A stretch of DNA of 64,000 nucleotides from Virgisporangium aliadipatigenens (GTDB lineage: Bacteria > Actinomycetota > Actinomycetes > Mycobacteriales > Micromonosporaceae). Of the stretch, positions 8,744-19,943 are shown one piece after another. The notes under the pieces were generated by a model. The model was not told the origin of the DNA. It did no database searches and saw nothing but the letters and a program-made list of their open reading frames with translations. Each line of letters starts with the position of its first letter. The stretch's first letter is position 1. The stretch lies in the NCBI RefSeq assembly GCF_016863615.1, contig NZ_BOPF01000004.1, forward strand, positions 310,001-374,000, in the 5' to 3' direction. The translations under genes were made by a program, and so were the position numbers.

Positions 8744-9540
8744 AGCTCTTTCACCGTCCTGACGGGGGCAGCGGCGGCGTCGCCGTCACGGATGCCGAGG
8801 TCGCCGCTGCGGCCGGCCGTGATCAGTTCGACCACCTGCTGGTGGGTCACGTCTGAGGCGCGCACCTGGGCCGCCATCCGGCCGAGGTACATGGCCGCGA
8901 TGCGGTCGGCGACGGCGAACACGTCGTTCATGTTGTGCGAGATGATCACCACGCCCAGCCCGGCGTCGGCGAGCCGGCGCACCAGCTCCAGCACCTGCGC
9001 GGTCTGCGCCACGCCGAGTGCCGCCGTCGGCTCGTCCAGCACGACGAGCTTGCTGTTCCACAGCACGGCCTTGGCGATGGCCACCGTCTGGCGCTGGCCG
9101 CCGGAGAGGCTCGACACCAGCTGGCGCACCGACTTGACCGTTCGCACCGACAGGCCGGCGAGCGTCTCGGCCGCCAGCTGCTCCATCGAGGTCTCGTCGA
9201 GCACGATGCCGTGCTTGCGTTCCCGGCCGAGGAACATGTTCTGGACGATGTCCAGGTTGTCGCAGAGCGCGAGATCCTGGTACACGATCTCGACGCCGTG
9301 CGCGGCCGCGTCACGGGGACCGTGCACCGTCACCGGGTTGCCCTCGAAGAGGTAGTCGCCGGAGTCGATGGGGTAGATCCCACCGATGCATTTGACCAGG
9401 GTGGACTTGCCGGCGCCGTTGTCGCCGATGAGGGCGGTCACCTCACCGGGATACGCCGCGAAGTCCACGTCGCGCAGGACCTGCACCGGGCCGAAGCTCT
9501 TGTTGAGCCGGCGCAGTTCCAAAAGGGGTGTCGCGCTCAC
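8740..9540 (-). CDS. xylG: sugar ABC transporter ATP-binding protein, single NBD
   Basis: I chose the GTG at 9540 because AAGGAG lies 6 bp upstream; a longer frame lacks such a site. The protein has 266 residues with Walker A (IGDNGAGKSTLVK), signature LSGGQRQTVAIAKA, Walker B (LVVLDEPTAAL) and H-loop ISHNM. Classical XylG/RbsA ATPases are about 500 residues with two fused ATPase modules. This one has a single module, a form known from several actinobacterial sugar importers, so a homodimer probably serves the permease. It overlaps the permease start. Confidence 0.9.
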   Translation of the reverse strand: MSATPLLELRRLNKSFGPVQVLRDVDFAAYPGEVTALIGDNGAGKSTLVKCIGGIYPIDSGDYLFEGNPVTVHGPRDAAAHGVEIVYQDLALCDNLDIVQNMFLGRERKHGIVLDETSMEQLAAETLAGLSVRTVKSVRQLVSSLSGGQRQTVAIAKAVLWNSKLVVLDEPTAALGVAQTAQVLELVRRLADAGLGVVIISHNMNDVFAVADRIAAMYLGRMAAQVRASDVTHQQVVELITAGRSGDLGIRDGDAAAAPVRTVKEL

Positions 9541-9616
9541 GCTGCTCCTTGAGGGGGGTCGAAGCCCGGATCCCCGGCGCACCTACGCGCGCCGGGGACC
9601 ACGGGACCGCATCCGG

Positions 9617-10693
9617 TCAGATGCCGGCTTCGGTGCACTTGGCGGCGAAGGCCGCGGTGCACAGCTCTTCCTTCTTCACGTAGCCGTCGGCGACGACGTC
9701 CTTGACGTTCGCCTTGGTGATGGCCACCGGGTCGAGCAGCACGGCCGGGACGTCGCGGTTGCCCTCGGTGTCCTTCACGGTCTTGCCGGTGTCCTTCTTC
9801 TCGCCCTTGGCGAGCCCGATGGCCAGACCGGCGGCCGCGTCGGCCTCCTTCTTGACCGCCTTGTACACGGTCATGCACTGGTCACCGTTGAGGATGTTCT
9901 GCAGGCCCTGGACGGTGGCGTCCTGACCGGTGAACGGCACCTTGCCGTTGAGCTGCTGCTTCTTCAGCACGGTGAGAGCGGCGTTGCCCAGGCCGTCGTT
10001 GGCGGAGAGGACGCCGTCGATCTTGCCGTTGGTCTGGGTCATCATCTGCTCGAACAGCGTCGCGCCCTGGGCGTTGTCCCAGTCCGGCACGGACTGCTCC
10101 GGGCCCTTGGTGTACTCGCCCGACTCGAACTTCGGCTTCAGGACGCTGTCGTAGCCCTGCTTGAACAGCGTGGCGTTGTTGTCCGTCGGCGAGCCGTTGA
10201 GGTAGGCGACGACCGGCTTCGTCTTGCCCTGGAGGCACTTCACCAGGCCCTCGCCCTGCAGCTTGCCGACCGCCACGTTGTCGAAGCTCACGTAGTACGA
10301 CGCGCTGCCGCCCAGCGTGAGGCGGTCGTAGTCGATCGTCGGAACGCCCTGCTGCTTCGCCTTGTCCAGCACCGCCTTACCGGAGCCGCTGTCCAGGTTG
10401 ACGATCATCAGGGCGGTCACGCCGTCGGCCAGCATCGTGTCGGCGATGGTCTGGAAGGCGTTCTTGTCGTTCTGGGCGTTCTGGATGGTGTAGTCCACCC
10501 CGGCGGCCTTGAACGCGGCCTCGAGGTAGACCCGGTCGGCTGTCTCCCAACGGGCGGACGACTTGCTGTCCGGCAGGATCACGCCGATCTTCGGCTTGTC
10601 GCTTTTGCTGCCGCTGTCGTCGTCGCCACAGGCGGTCAGACCACCGGCGGCGACAAGGCCGAAGGCGGCGAGGGCAACGATCCCTCTGCGCAT
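9617..10693 (-). CDS. xylF: sugar ABC transporter substrate-binding lipoprotein, XylF type
   Basis: This 358-residue protein starts at ATG 10693, with GAAGGGA upstream. A lipoprotein signal peptide ends in the lipobox LTAC at residues 19-22, followed by an acidic tether (GDDDSGSKSD). The body is a periplasmic-binding-protein type 1 sugar fold with KIGVILPDSKSSARWETAD and TGQDATVQGLQNILNGDQ, typical of D-xylose-binding proteins. It is the first gene of the minus-strand transport operon, 76 bp upstream of the ATPase gene. It faces the groES promoter region across a 429-bp divergent intergenic stretch. Confidence 0.92.
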   Translation of the reverse strand: MRRGIVALAAFGLVAAGGLTACGDDDSGSKSDKPKIGVILPDSKSSARWETADRVYLEAAFKAAGVDYTIQNAQNDKNAFQTIADTMLADGVTALMIVNLDSGSGKAVLDKAKQQGVPTIDYDRLTLGGSASYYVSFDNVAVGKLQGEGLVKCLQGKTKPVVAYLNGSPTDNNATLFKQGYDSVLKPKFESGEYTKGPEQSVPDWDNAQGATLFEQMMTQTNGKIDGVLSANDGLGNAALTVLKKQQLNGKVPFTGQDATVQGLQNILNGDQCMTVYKAVKKEADAAAGLAIGLAKGEKKDTGKTVKDTEGNRDVPAVLLDPVAITKANVKDVVADGYVKKEELCTAAFAAKCTEAGI

Positions 10694-10900
10694 GAACGGT
10701 CCCTTCTTCGGGTGGAAAAGGTTCGGGGTGAGTTGGTGGAAAAGACCTACTGCGACCGGAAGGGTGGGTCCGGTCACACGCGATTGTTGTGCCCGGCAAC
10801 GTATGCCCGCCCCGTGTGTTTCCACAAGATGTCGCAGGGTGCGGTTTTGTTCGGGCCGGTAACAATTCTGCAACGTGACAAGATGATCACCCAGAGCTGT

Positions 10901-10939
10901 CGCAAGTAACACTTAGTGACTGAAACACTACTACTTGCG
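10901..10939. promoter_or_regulatory. inverted repeat, candidate operator of the sugar operon
   Basis: CGCAAGTA at 10901-10908 is mirrored by TACTTGCG at 10932-10939, with a 23-bp AT-rich interval that itself carries CACTTAGTG-like half sites. It lies about 210 bp upstream of the binding-protein start. The ROK regulator of the operon is a plausible binder, by inference only. Confidence 0.35.
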
Positions 10940-10970
10940 CATGAACCGAACGGGTAATCCCGGGTGGACG

Positions 10971-10997
10971 TTGGCACTCTGGTTGACGGAGTGCTAG
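10971..10997. promoter_or_regulatory. CIRCE operator 1 (HrcA site)
   Basis: TTGGCACTC, nine bases, then GAGTGCTAG. It matches the CIRCE consensus TTAGCACTC-N9-GAGTGCTAA with few changes. A TTGACG -35-like hexamer (10983-10988) sits within it, so HrcA binding would block transcription of groES-groEL. Confidence 0.88.
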
Positions 10998-11016
10998 CTC
11001 GCGGAATAACCTCCGG

Positions 11017-11043
11017 TTAGCACTCTCACCATGAGGGTGCTAG
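11017..11043. promoter_or_regulatory. CIRCE operator 2 (HrcA site)
   Basis: A perfect left half TTAGCACTC, nine bases, then GGGTGCTAG. It lies 19 bp after the first CIRCE and about 80 bp before groES. It would form a stem in the mRNA leader. Confidence 0.88.
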
Positions 11044-11122
11044 TGCCCGGCGGCGTCGGCACCCGCGACGACGGCGCCCGCCTGGCGGCCTGAGACACGA
11101 AAACCAGATACCCCAGGAGGGT

Positions 11123-11437
11123 ATGCCCGTGACTACCGCGACCAAGGTTGCGATCAAGCCGCTCGAGGACCGCATCGTGGTCCAGGCGAACGAAGCGGAG
11201 ACCACCACGGCGTCGGGCATCGTCATCCCCGACACCGCCAAGGAGAAGCCGCAGGAGGGCACCGTCCTCGCTGTGGGTCCGGGTCGCATCGACGACAAGG
11301 GCAACCGCGTGCCGATCGACGTCAAGGTCGGCGACACGGTCCTCTACTCCAAGTACGGCGGCACCGAGGTGAAGTACGGCGGCGAGGAGTACCTGGTGCT
11401 CTCCGCGCGCGACGTCCTCGCGGTCATCGAGAAGTAA
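11123..11437 (+). CDS. groES: co-chaperonin GroES
   Basis: This 104-residue Cpn10 has the conserved KPLEDRIVV start of the fold, the mobile-loop region with TASGIVIPD, and [14 protein letters not shown]. It caps the GroEL ring during folding. AGGAGG at 11115-11120 lies only 2 bp from the ATG at 11123 but 8 bp from an in-frame GTG at 11129, so translation may start at 11129 (102 residues). It is co-transcribed with groEL 70 bp downstream and controlled by the two CIRCE sites. Confidence 0.97.
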   Translation: MPVTTATKVAIKPLEDRIVVQANEAETTTASGIVIPDTAKEKPQEGTVLAVGPGRIDDKGNRVPIDVKVGDTVLYSKYGGTEVKYGGEEYLVLSARDVLAVIEK

Positions 11438-11498
11438 TCAACTGACGCGAGTGCACCGCCCCGGGCCGGCTACATCGGGCTCGGGGCGGTGCTCGTGA

Positions 11499-13157
<1,659 letters not shown>

Positions 13158-13169
13158 GCGTTCGCTCGT

Positions 13170-13207
13170 AAAAGCGGGGTCGGCGATCTGCCGGCCCCGC
13201 TGCTTTT
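13170..13207 (+). terminator. terminator after groEL
   Basis: AAAAGCGGGGTCGG pairs with CCGGCCCCGC(TG)CTTTT across a short loop, giving a GC stem flanked by A and T runs. It lies 12 bp after the groEL stop. Confidence 0.8.
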
Positions 13208-13277
13208 CGGCCAACAGAGGTTATGGACTGATGACAGTCTTGGCAGTCTGTGGCGGCGCGCGTCCAGACTGGAGCGC

Positions 13278-14807
13278 ATGACACCTGATCGGCGGATCTC
13301 CGCCCTCGCGGGGCTCGCCGCCGTCGCCGTCGCCCTGGCGGTGGGAGAGCTGCTCGCCCTCGCCGTCGGGCCGTTGAGTTCCCCGGTGGTCGCCGTCGGC
13401 GGCGTGATCGTCGATCACGTTCCCGAGGCGCTCAAGGAATTCGCGATCTCGCTGTTCGGCACGTACGACAAGATCGCGCTGCAGGTGGGGACCGTGGTCA
13501 TCCTGGCCGCCGTCGGGGCCGGGCTCGGGGTGCTGGCGATCGGCCGTCCGCGGTGGGCGTTCGCGGGGGTCGCGGTTTTCGGTCTGGTCGGCGCCGCCGC
13601 CGCGGTCACCAGACACGACGCTGACTGGGTCAGCGTGATCCCGTCCCTCTTCGCCGCAGCCGCGGGTGCCGCGATCCTGTGGAACTTCCGGAGCAGGCTC
13701 GTTCCCGTCGAATCCGCCGCCGATCCCGATCCCGTTCCGGCGTCCGACCGGCGGCGGTTCCTGATCACGGCGGGGTCGTTGCTGGGGGCCGGTGTCGCGA
13801 CGGCGGCGTTCGGCAGGTGGTACGGGCTGCGGCGGACGGTCGACGCGGACCGCGCGGCCGTCACGTTGCCCGTTCCGGCGGAGCCCGCGCCGGTCCTGCC
13901 CGCCGAGGCCGAGCTGAACATCCCCCGGCTGGCGCCGTTCGTGACGCCCAACGACAAGTTCTACCTGATCGATACGGCTCTGGTGGTGCCGCAGGTGTCG
14001 CCGTCCCAGTGGCGGCTGAAGATCCACGGGCGGGTGCGCAAGCCGTTGACGCTCACCTACGAACAGCTCCTCGCCCGGCCGATGATCGAGCGCTACGTCA
14101 CGCTCGCCTGTGTCTCGAACGAGGTGGGCGACGGCCTGATCGGCAACGCGAAGTGGCTCGGGGTGCGGGTGGCCGACCTGCTGGCCGAGGCCGACCCGGA
14201 GCCCGGCGCCGACCAGGTGGTGAGCCGTTCCGTGGACGGGTTCACCGCCGGGACACCGACCGAGGTGCTGCGCGACGGCCGCGACGCGATGCTCGCCGTC
14301 GGCATGAACGGCGTCCCGCTGCCGATCGAGCACGGGTTCCCGGTGCGGATGGTGGTGCCCGGGCTGTACGGCTACGTGTCGGCCACCAAGTGGCTCGCCG
14401 AACTGGAGCTGACCAGCTTCGCCGACTTCGACGCCTACTGGATCAAACGCGGCTGGGCGGCGAAGGCGCCGATCAAGCTCCAGTCACGGATCGACACCCC
14501 GATCGACGGCGGCAAGGTGAGCGCCGGCCAGGTGCCGGTGGCCGGGGTGGCGTGGGCGCAGCACGTGGGCGTGTCGGGCGTGGAGGTGCGGGTCGGCGAC
14601 GGGGCCTGGCAGCGGGCGCGGCTGTCCACCGTTCCGTCGGTGGACACCTGGTGCCAGTGGACCTGGGCCTGGGACGCCCCGCCCGGGAAGCACTGGCTGG
14701 AGGTGCGCGCCTACGACGCGAGCGGGAACGTCCAGACCGACGCGATCCAGGACGTCCTGCCCGACGGCGCCACCGGCCACCACCGGGTCGAGGTCACCGT
14801 CACGTAG
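13278..14807 (+). CDS. membrane-anchored molybdopterin-dependent oxidoreductase (sulfite oxidase fold)
   Basis: This 509-residue protein begins with about four predicted helices (residues 1-140), then a twin-Arg-like segment SDRRRFL followed by another helix (about 155-175). The catalytic part is a sulfite-oxidase/YedY-type molybdopterin domain: the cofactor-ligating Cys lies in LACVSNEVGD (about residue 277) and FPVRMVVPGLYGYVSATKW follows. A C-terminal dimerisation (Mo-co) domain ends the protein. It probably acts outside the membrane as an oxidoreductase. The electron acceptor and substrate are unknown. No maturation genes are nearby. Confidence 0.88.
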   Translation: MTPDRRISALAGLAAVAVALAVGELLALAVGPLSSPVVAVGGVIVDHVPEALKEFAISLFGTYDKIALQVGTVVILAAVGAGLGVLAIGRPRWAFAGVAVFGLVGAAAAVTRHDADWVSVIPSLFAAAAGAAILWNFRSRLVPVESAADPDPVPASDRRRFLITAGSLLGAGVATAAFGRWYGLRRTVDADRAAVTLPVPAEPAPVLPAEAELNIPRLAPFVTPNDKFYLIDTALVVPQVSPSQWRLKIHGRVRKPLTLTYEQLLARPMIERYVTLACVSNEVGDGLIGNAKWLGVRVADLLAEADPEPGADQVVSRSVDGFTAGTPTEVLRDGRDAMLAVGMNGVPLPIEHGFPVRMVVPGLYGYVSATKWLAELELTSFADFDAYWIKRGWAAKAPIKLQSRIDTPIDGGKVSAGQVPVAGVAWAQHVGVSGVEVRVGDGAWQRARLSTVPSVDTWCQWTWAWDAPPGKHWLEVRAYDASGNVQTDAIQDVLPDGATGHHRVEVTVT

Positions 14808-14809
14808 AA

Positions 14810-14841
14810 CCCGCCGATCTCGCAGTCGCGAGATCGGCGGG
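14810..14841. terminator. bidirectional hairpin between convergent genes
   Basis: CCCGCCGATCTCG (14810-14822) and CGAGATCGGCGGG (14829-14841) form a perfect 13-bp stem with a 6-base loop. It lies between the molybdopterin oxidoreductase and the convergent whiD-type gene. Confidence 0.8.
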
Positions 14842-14867
14842 GTGTTGCGCGTGGAGGGTGTGCCGGG

Positions 14868-15296
14868 TCAGCGGGCCGCGGCGTTGTGCGGAGGGATCGG
14901 CGTGGCGGCGGGGCGCTGGGCCGGGATCGTGCGGGTGGGCGCCACCGGGCGGATGCCGAGGCGGCGTTCGAGGCGCACCACGTCGGCCCGGCCGCAGCCG
15001 CGCTTGTCGACGAGGTCCTCCCAGCCGGTGGCGAGGAGGCGGAGGCGTTCGGCCTCGGTGAATCCACCCCACACCCCGTAGGGCTCGCGCGCGGCGAGGG
15101 CGTGGGCGGCGCATTCTGCCCGGACCGGGCAGGATCCGCAGACCGACTTGGCGGCCGCTTCCCGGCGACCCCGTGACGCTCCGCGTTCCCCGTCCGGGTG
15201 GAAGAACTGGGCGCTGTCGCGACCGCGACAAGACCCGAGACGCTGCCAGTCCCACAGCTCCGAGATGGGGCCGGGCAGCCGAGTGACGTTCGACAT
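14868..15296 (-). CDS. whiD: WhiB-family iron-sulfur regulator, WhiD/WhiB3 type
   Basis: This 142-residue protein starts at ATG 15296, with GGAGG six bases upstream. Four cysteines sit in the Wbl pattern: SCRG near residue 23, then CGSCPVRAEC (C-x2-C-x5-C). They are followed by the GVWGG turn (EPYGVWGGFTEAER). They should ligate a 4Fe-4S cluster. The LPGPISELWDWQ start and FFHPDGERG block are closest to the WhiD/WhiB3 class. Its neighbours groES-groEL1 on one side and bldM-guaB on the other are the same as in Streptomyces and M. tuberculosis. The ~45-residue tail is Pro/Ala/Arg-rich and unlike its relatives. Confidence 0.93.
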   Translation of the reverse strand: MSNVTRLPGPISELWDWQRLGSCRGRDSAQFFHPDGERGASRGRREAAAKSVCGSCPVRAECAAHALAAREPYGVWGGFTEAERLRLLATGWEDLVDKRGCGRADVVRLERRLGIRPVAPTRTIPAQRPAATPIPPHNAAAR

Positions 15297-15431
15297 GCAT
15301 ACCCTCCAGTCGCGCGTACCGTCAAGATCACTTTTGAGCGAACTGACGGGTTTCTGTCGTTTGAATTTGGGAGAAATCAATAATGATCTGACCGATTTGT
15401 GATCTCCTGCTCCGTAGAGAGGGGAGTCACG

Positions 15432-16190
15432 GTGCGTACGGTCCTGGTGTGTGTACGAACTCCGATAGCAGCGCAGGCGATCGTCACCTGCGCGGCGCGG
15501 CTCGGGGTGGGAGCGGCGGTTCGGACCGCGGTCTCGGTCACGGAAGCGCTCGCCCGACTGGCGGAGCAGCCGGCCGACCTGATCCTGGTCGACACCGCGC
15601 TGTCCCGGCCGGACAGTGTCGAGTTCACCCGTCGGATCGTGGCCGCGGCGCCCGGTGCGACGACGGTCTTATTCGGCGTCGAAGACGCGCGGATCTCCGC
15701 GGCGGCGGTCCAGGCGGGTGCCCGTGGGGTCATCCGCGCCGACGCCACGGACCCGGTGACAGTGGTGGCCAAGGCGCTGCTGCTGGTGTTGAGCCCGGCC
15801 GGCGAGCCTGCCGCCGTCCGTCCGGGCGTACAGAAGAACGGCAACGGCGTCGCCGTCCCGAGTCCGGCCGGCCCCGCCGGTCCGGTCGGGTCGCCGGTGG
15901 GTGCGCTCGCCGCCGCCCGTGCCACGCGCACGGCCATGTCGTCCGTGCCGTTGCAGCGCGGTGACGTGGCCCCACCGGAGCCGCCGCGGCGACGGGTGGA
16001 GCTGACCGAGCGTGAGCTGCAGGTGCTGCGCGGCATGGCCGACGGCAAGAGCAACGCGGAGATCGGTCGCGAGCTGTTCGTTTCGGAGGACACGGTCAAG
16101 ACGCACGCCCGGCGGCTGTTCCGCAAGCTGGGTGCGCGCGACCGGGCCCACGCCGTCGCATCGGCGTTCCGGGCAGGGCTCGTCTCGTAG
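15432..16190 (+). CDS. bldM: BldM-like response regulator with atypical receiver
   Basis: This 252-residue protein starts at GTG 15432 behind AGAGGGGAG. The C-terminal LuxR/FixJ-type HTH (about residues 190-250) contains NAEIGRELFVSEDTVKTHARRLFRKLGARDRAHAV in two blocks, nearly the signature of BldM. The receiver-like N-terminus keeps the likely phosphoacceptor position in LILVDTALSRP but lacks the acidic pair normally found after the first strand (VLVCVRTP), so it is probably not phosphorylated. An unusually long Ala/Pro/Gly linker joins the domains. A rare TTA Leu codon lies at 15669-15671. It diverges from the WhiD-type gene, as in other actinomycetes. Confidence 0.88.
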   Translation: MRTVLVCVRTPIAAQAIVTCAARLGVGAAVRTAVSVTEALARLAEQPADLILVDTALSRPDSVEFTRRIVAAAPGATTVLFGVEDARISAAAVQAGARGVIRADATDPVTVVAKALLLVLSPAGEPAAVRPGVQKNGNGVAVPSPAGPAGPVGSPVGALAAARATRTAMSSVPLQRGDVAPPEPPRRRVELTERELQVLRGMADGKSNAEIGRELFVSEDTVKTHARRLFRKLGARDRAHAVASAFRAGLVS

Positions 16191-18338
<2,148 letters not shown>

Positions 18339-18374
18339 ATAACCCCCTGCACCACCGCGGAAGGACATCTACAC

Positions 18375-19490
18375 ATGCGTGACGTCGTCGAGATCGGGCT
18401 AGGCAAGACGGCCCAGCGCGGCTACCACCTGGACGACGTCGCGATCGTCCCGACCCGGCGCACCCGCGACGTCGACGACGTCTCCACCGCGTGGCAGCTC
18501 GACGCGTACCCGTTCAAGATCCCGTGTGTGGCGCACCCGTCGGACGCGACGATGAGCCCGCAGACCGCCGTGGCCCTCGGGCGGTTGGGCGGGCTCGGCG
18601 TGCTCAACGTCGAAGGGCTCTGGTGCCGGTACGAGGACCCGACGCCGGTGCTCGCCGAGCTGGCCGCGCTGCCCGCCGAGGAGGGGACGCGGCGGCTGCA
18701 GAAGGTGTACGCCGAGCCGATCCGCCCCGAGCTGATCGTCGAACGGGTCAAGGAGATCCGGGGCGGCGGTGTCACCGTCGCGGTGCGGGTTTCTCCTCAG
18801 CACACGATCGCGCTGGCGCCGGTCATCCTCGACGCCGGCGTCGACCTGCTGGTGATCCAGGGGACCGTGGTCTCCGCCGAGCACGTGTCCACGGTCGACC
18901 AGCCGCTGAACCTCAAGGAGTTCATCGCCGACCTGGATCTGCCGGTGATCGTCGGCGGGTGCACCAACTACCAGACGGCGCTGCACCTCATGCGCACCGG
19001 CGCCGCGGGCGTCATCGTCGGGGTCGGTGCCGACGGGTGGTCCACGACCGATCGCGTGCTCGGCATCCGCGTTCCCATGGCGACAGCGATCGCCGACGCG
19101 GCGGCCGCGCGGCGCGACTACCTCGACGAGACCGGTGGCCGCTATGTCCACCTGATCGCCGACGGCGACATCGCCACCTCCGCCGACGTGGCCAAGGCGC
19201 TCGGCTGCGGCGCCGACGCCGTGATGCTCGGCGAGCCGCTCGCGCACTGCGAGGGTGCCCCGGCCGGTGGCGCGTGGTGGCACTCCGCCGCCAGCCACCC
19301 GAAGCTGCCGCGTGGCGTCTACGCGCCGGCCGGCCCGCAGCTCGGGACCCTGGAGCACCTGCTGCACGGGCCGTCCGACGACCCGACCGGCGCGCTCAAC
19401 CTCTTCGGCGGCCTGCGCCGGGCGATGGCCAAGTGCGGCTACCAGAACCTGAAGGAGTTCCAGAAGGTCGGCCTGGTACTCGATCGGTAA
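18375..19490 (+). CDS. guaB3: GuaB3-family IMP dehydrogenase-related protein
   Basis: This 371-residue TIM barrel of the IMPDH/GMP reductase superfamily lacks CBS domains. It matches actinobacterial GuaB3 throughout (EIGLGKTAQRGYHLDDV at the start, ending GYQNLKEFQKVGL). Where IMPDH has GPGSICTTR, this protein has GADGWSTTDR, so by visual alignment the catalytic Cys is replaced by Ser. A cyanobacterial GuaB3 has been reported to act as a GMP reductase, but the role of the actinobacterial form is unclear. It lies directly behind guaB in the same probable operon. Confidence 0.93.
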   Translation: MRDVVEIGLGKTAQRGYHLDDVAIVPTRRTRDVDDVSTAWQLDAYPFKIPCVAHPSDATMSPQTAVALGRLGGLGVLNVEGLWCRYEDPTPVLAELAALPAEEGTRRLQKVYAEPIRPELIVERVKEIRGGGVTVAVRVSPQHTIALAPVILDAGVDLLVIQGTVVSAEHVSTVDQPLNLKEFIADLDLPVIVGGCTNYQTALHLMRTGAAGVIVGVGADGWSTTDRVLGIRVPMATAIADAAAARRDYLDETGGRYVHLIADGDIATSADVAKALGCGADAVMLGEPLAHCEGAPAGGAWWHSAASHPKLPRGVYAPAGPQLGTLEHLLHGPSDDPTGALNLFGGLRRAMAKCGYQNLKEFQKVGLVLDR

Positions 19491-19516
19491 GCAGATCTTG
19501 ATCGGTAAGCAGATCT
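19482..19516. repeat. 18-bp tandem duplication over the guaB3 stop codon
   Basis: GATCGGTAAGCAGATCT occurs at 19482-19498 and again at 19500-19516. The first copy includes the guaB3 stop. The second copy reaches the stop of the convergent roadblock gene. Confidence 0.85.
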
Positions 19517-19931
19517 AGATCGCTGAGTCCTGCAGCTCGCCGGTGGGGGAGTCGCCGGTGAGGGACTCGCCGCTGCGGCGGGCCAGGCGCGCCATCTCGT
19601 AGCCCACGACGCCCACGTCGGCGTCGCGGGCCGCGAGGACGGCCAGCACCGAGCCGTCCTTGAGCGTCTTGACGAGGAAGTATCCGCGGGCCATCTCCAC
19701 CACGGTCTGCCGCATGCCGGCGCACTCCAGCACCTGCGCGGCGCCCGTGGTGATCCCGGCGAGGCCCGACGTGATCGCGGCCAGTTCGTCGGCGCGCTCC
19801 TGCGGCAGGTGCTCGGACGCGGCGATCAGCCAGCCGTCGGGCGACACGATCACCGCGTGCGACACCCCCGCGACGCGGTCGCAGAACGCCGTCACCAGCC
19901 AGTTCAGGTCCGGCGTTTCCGGGTTTGCCAA
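19515..19931 (-). CDS. roadblock/LC7 domain protein (CvnB-like)
   Basis: This 138-residue protein starts with TTG at 19931, preceded by GAGGAG. The sequence DLNWLVTAFCDRVAGVSHAVIVSPDGWLIA (in two parts) is typical of the roadblock proteins in actinobacterial conservons. There they partner with a sensor kinase (CvnA), a DUF742 protein (CvnC) and a small GTPase (CvnD). It follows the NIT-type kinase gene by 12 bp, as CvnB follows CvnA. No CvnC or CvnD follows; the next gene is the convergent guaB3. Confidence 0.9.
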   Translation of the reverse strand: MANPETPDLNWLVTAFCDRVAGVSHAVIVSPDGWLIAASEHLPQERADELAAITSGLAGITTGAAQVLECAGMRQTVVEMARGYFLVKTLKDGSVLAVLAARDADVGVVGYEMARLARRSGESLTGDSPTGELQDSAI

Positions 19932-19943
19932 GGCTGCCGCTCC

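Larger units (their letters stand above)
10694..11122. other. divergent regulatory region between the sugar operon and groES
   Basis: These 429 bp hold no gene. They contain an 8-bp inverted repeat (CGCAAGTA/TACTTGCG, 10901-10908 and 10932-10939) and two CIRCE operators (10971-11043). A 12-mer, CTTGTGGAAACA on the minus strand (10817-10828), also occurs upstream of the first gene of the window (54-65). Confidence 0.7.
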
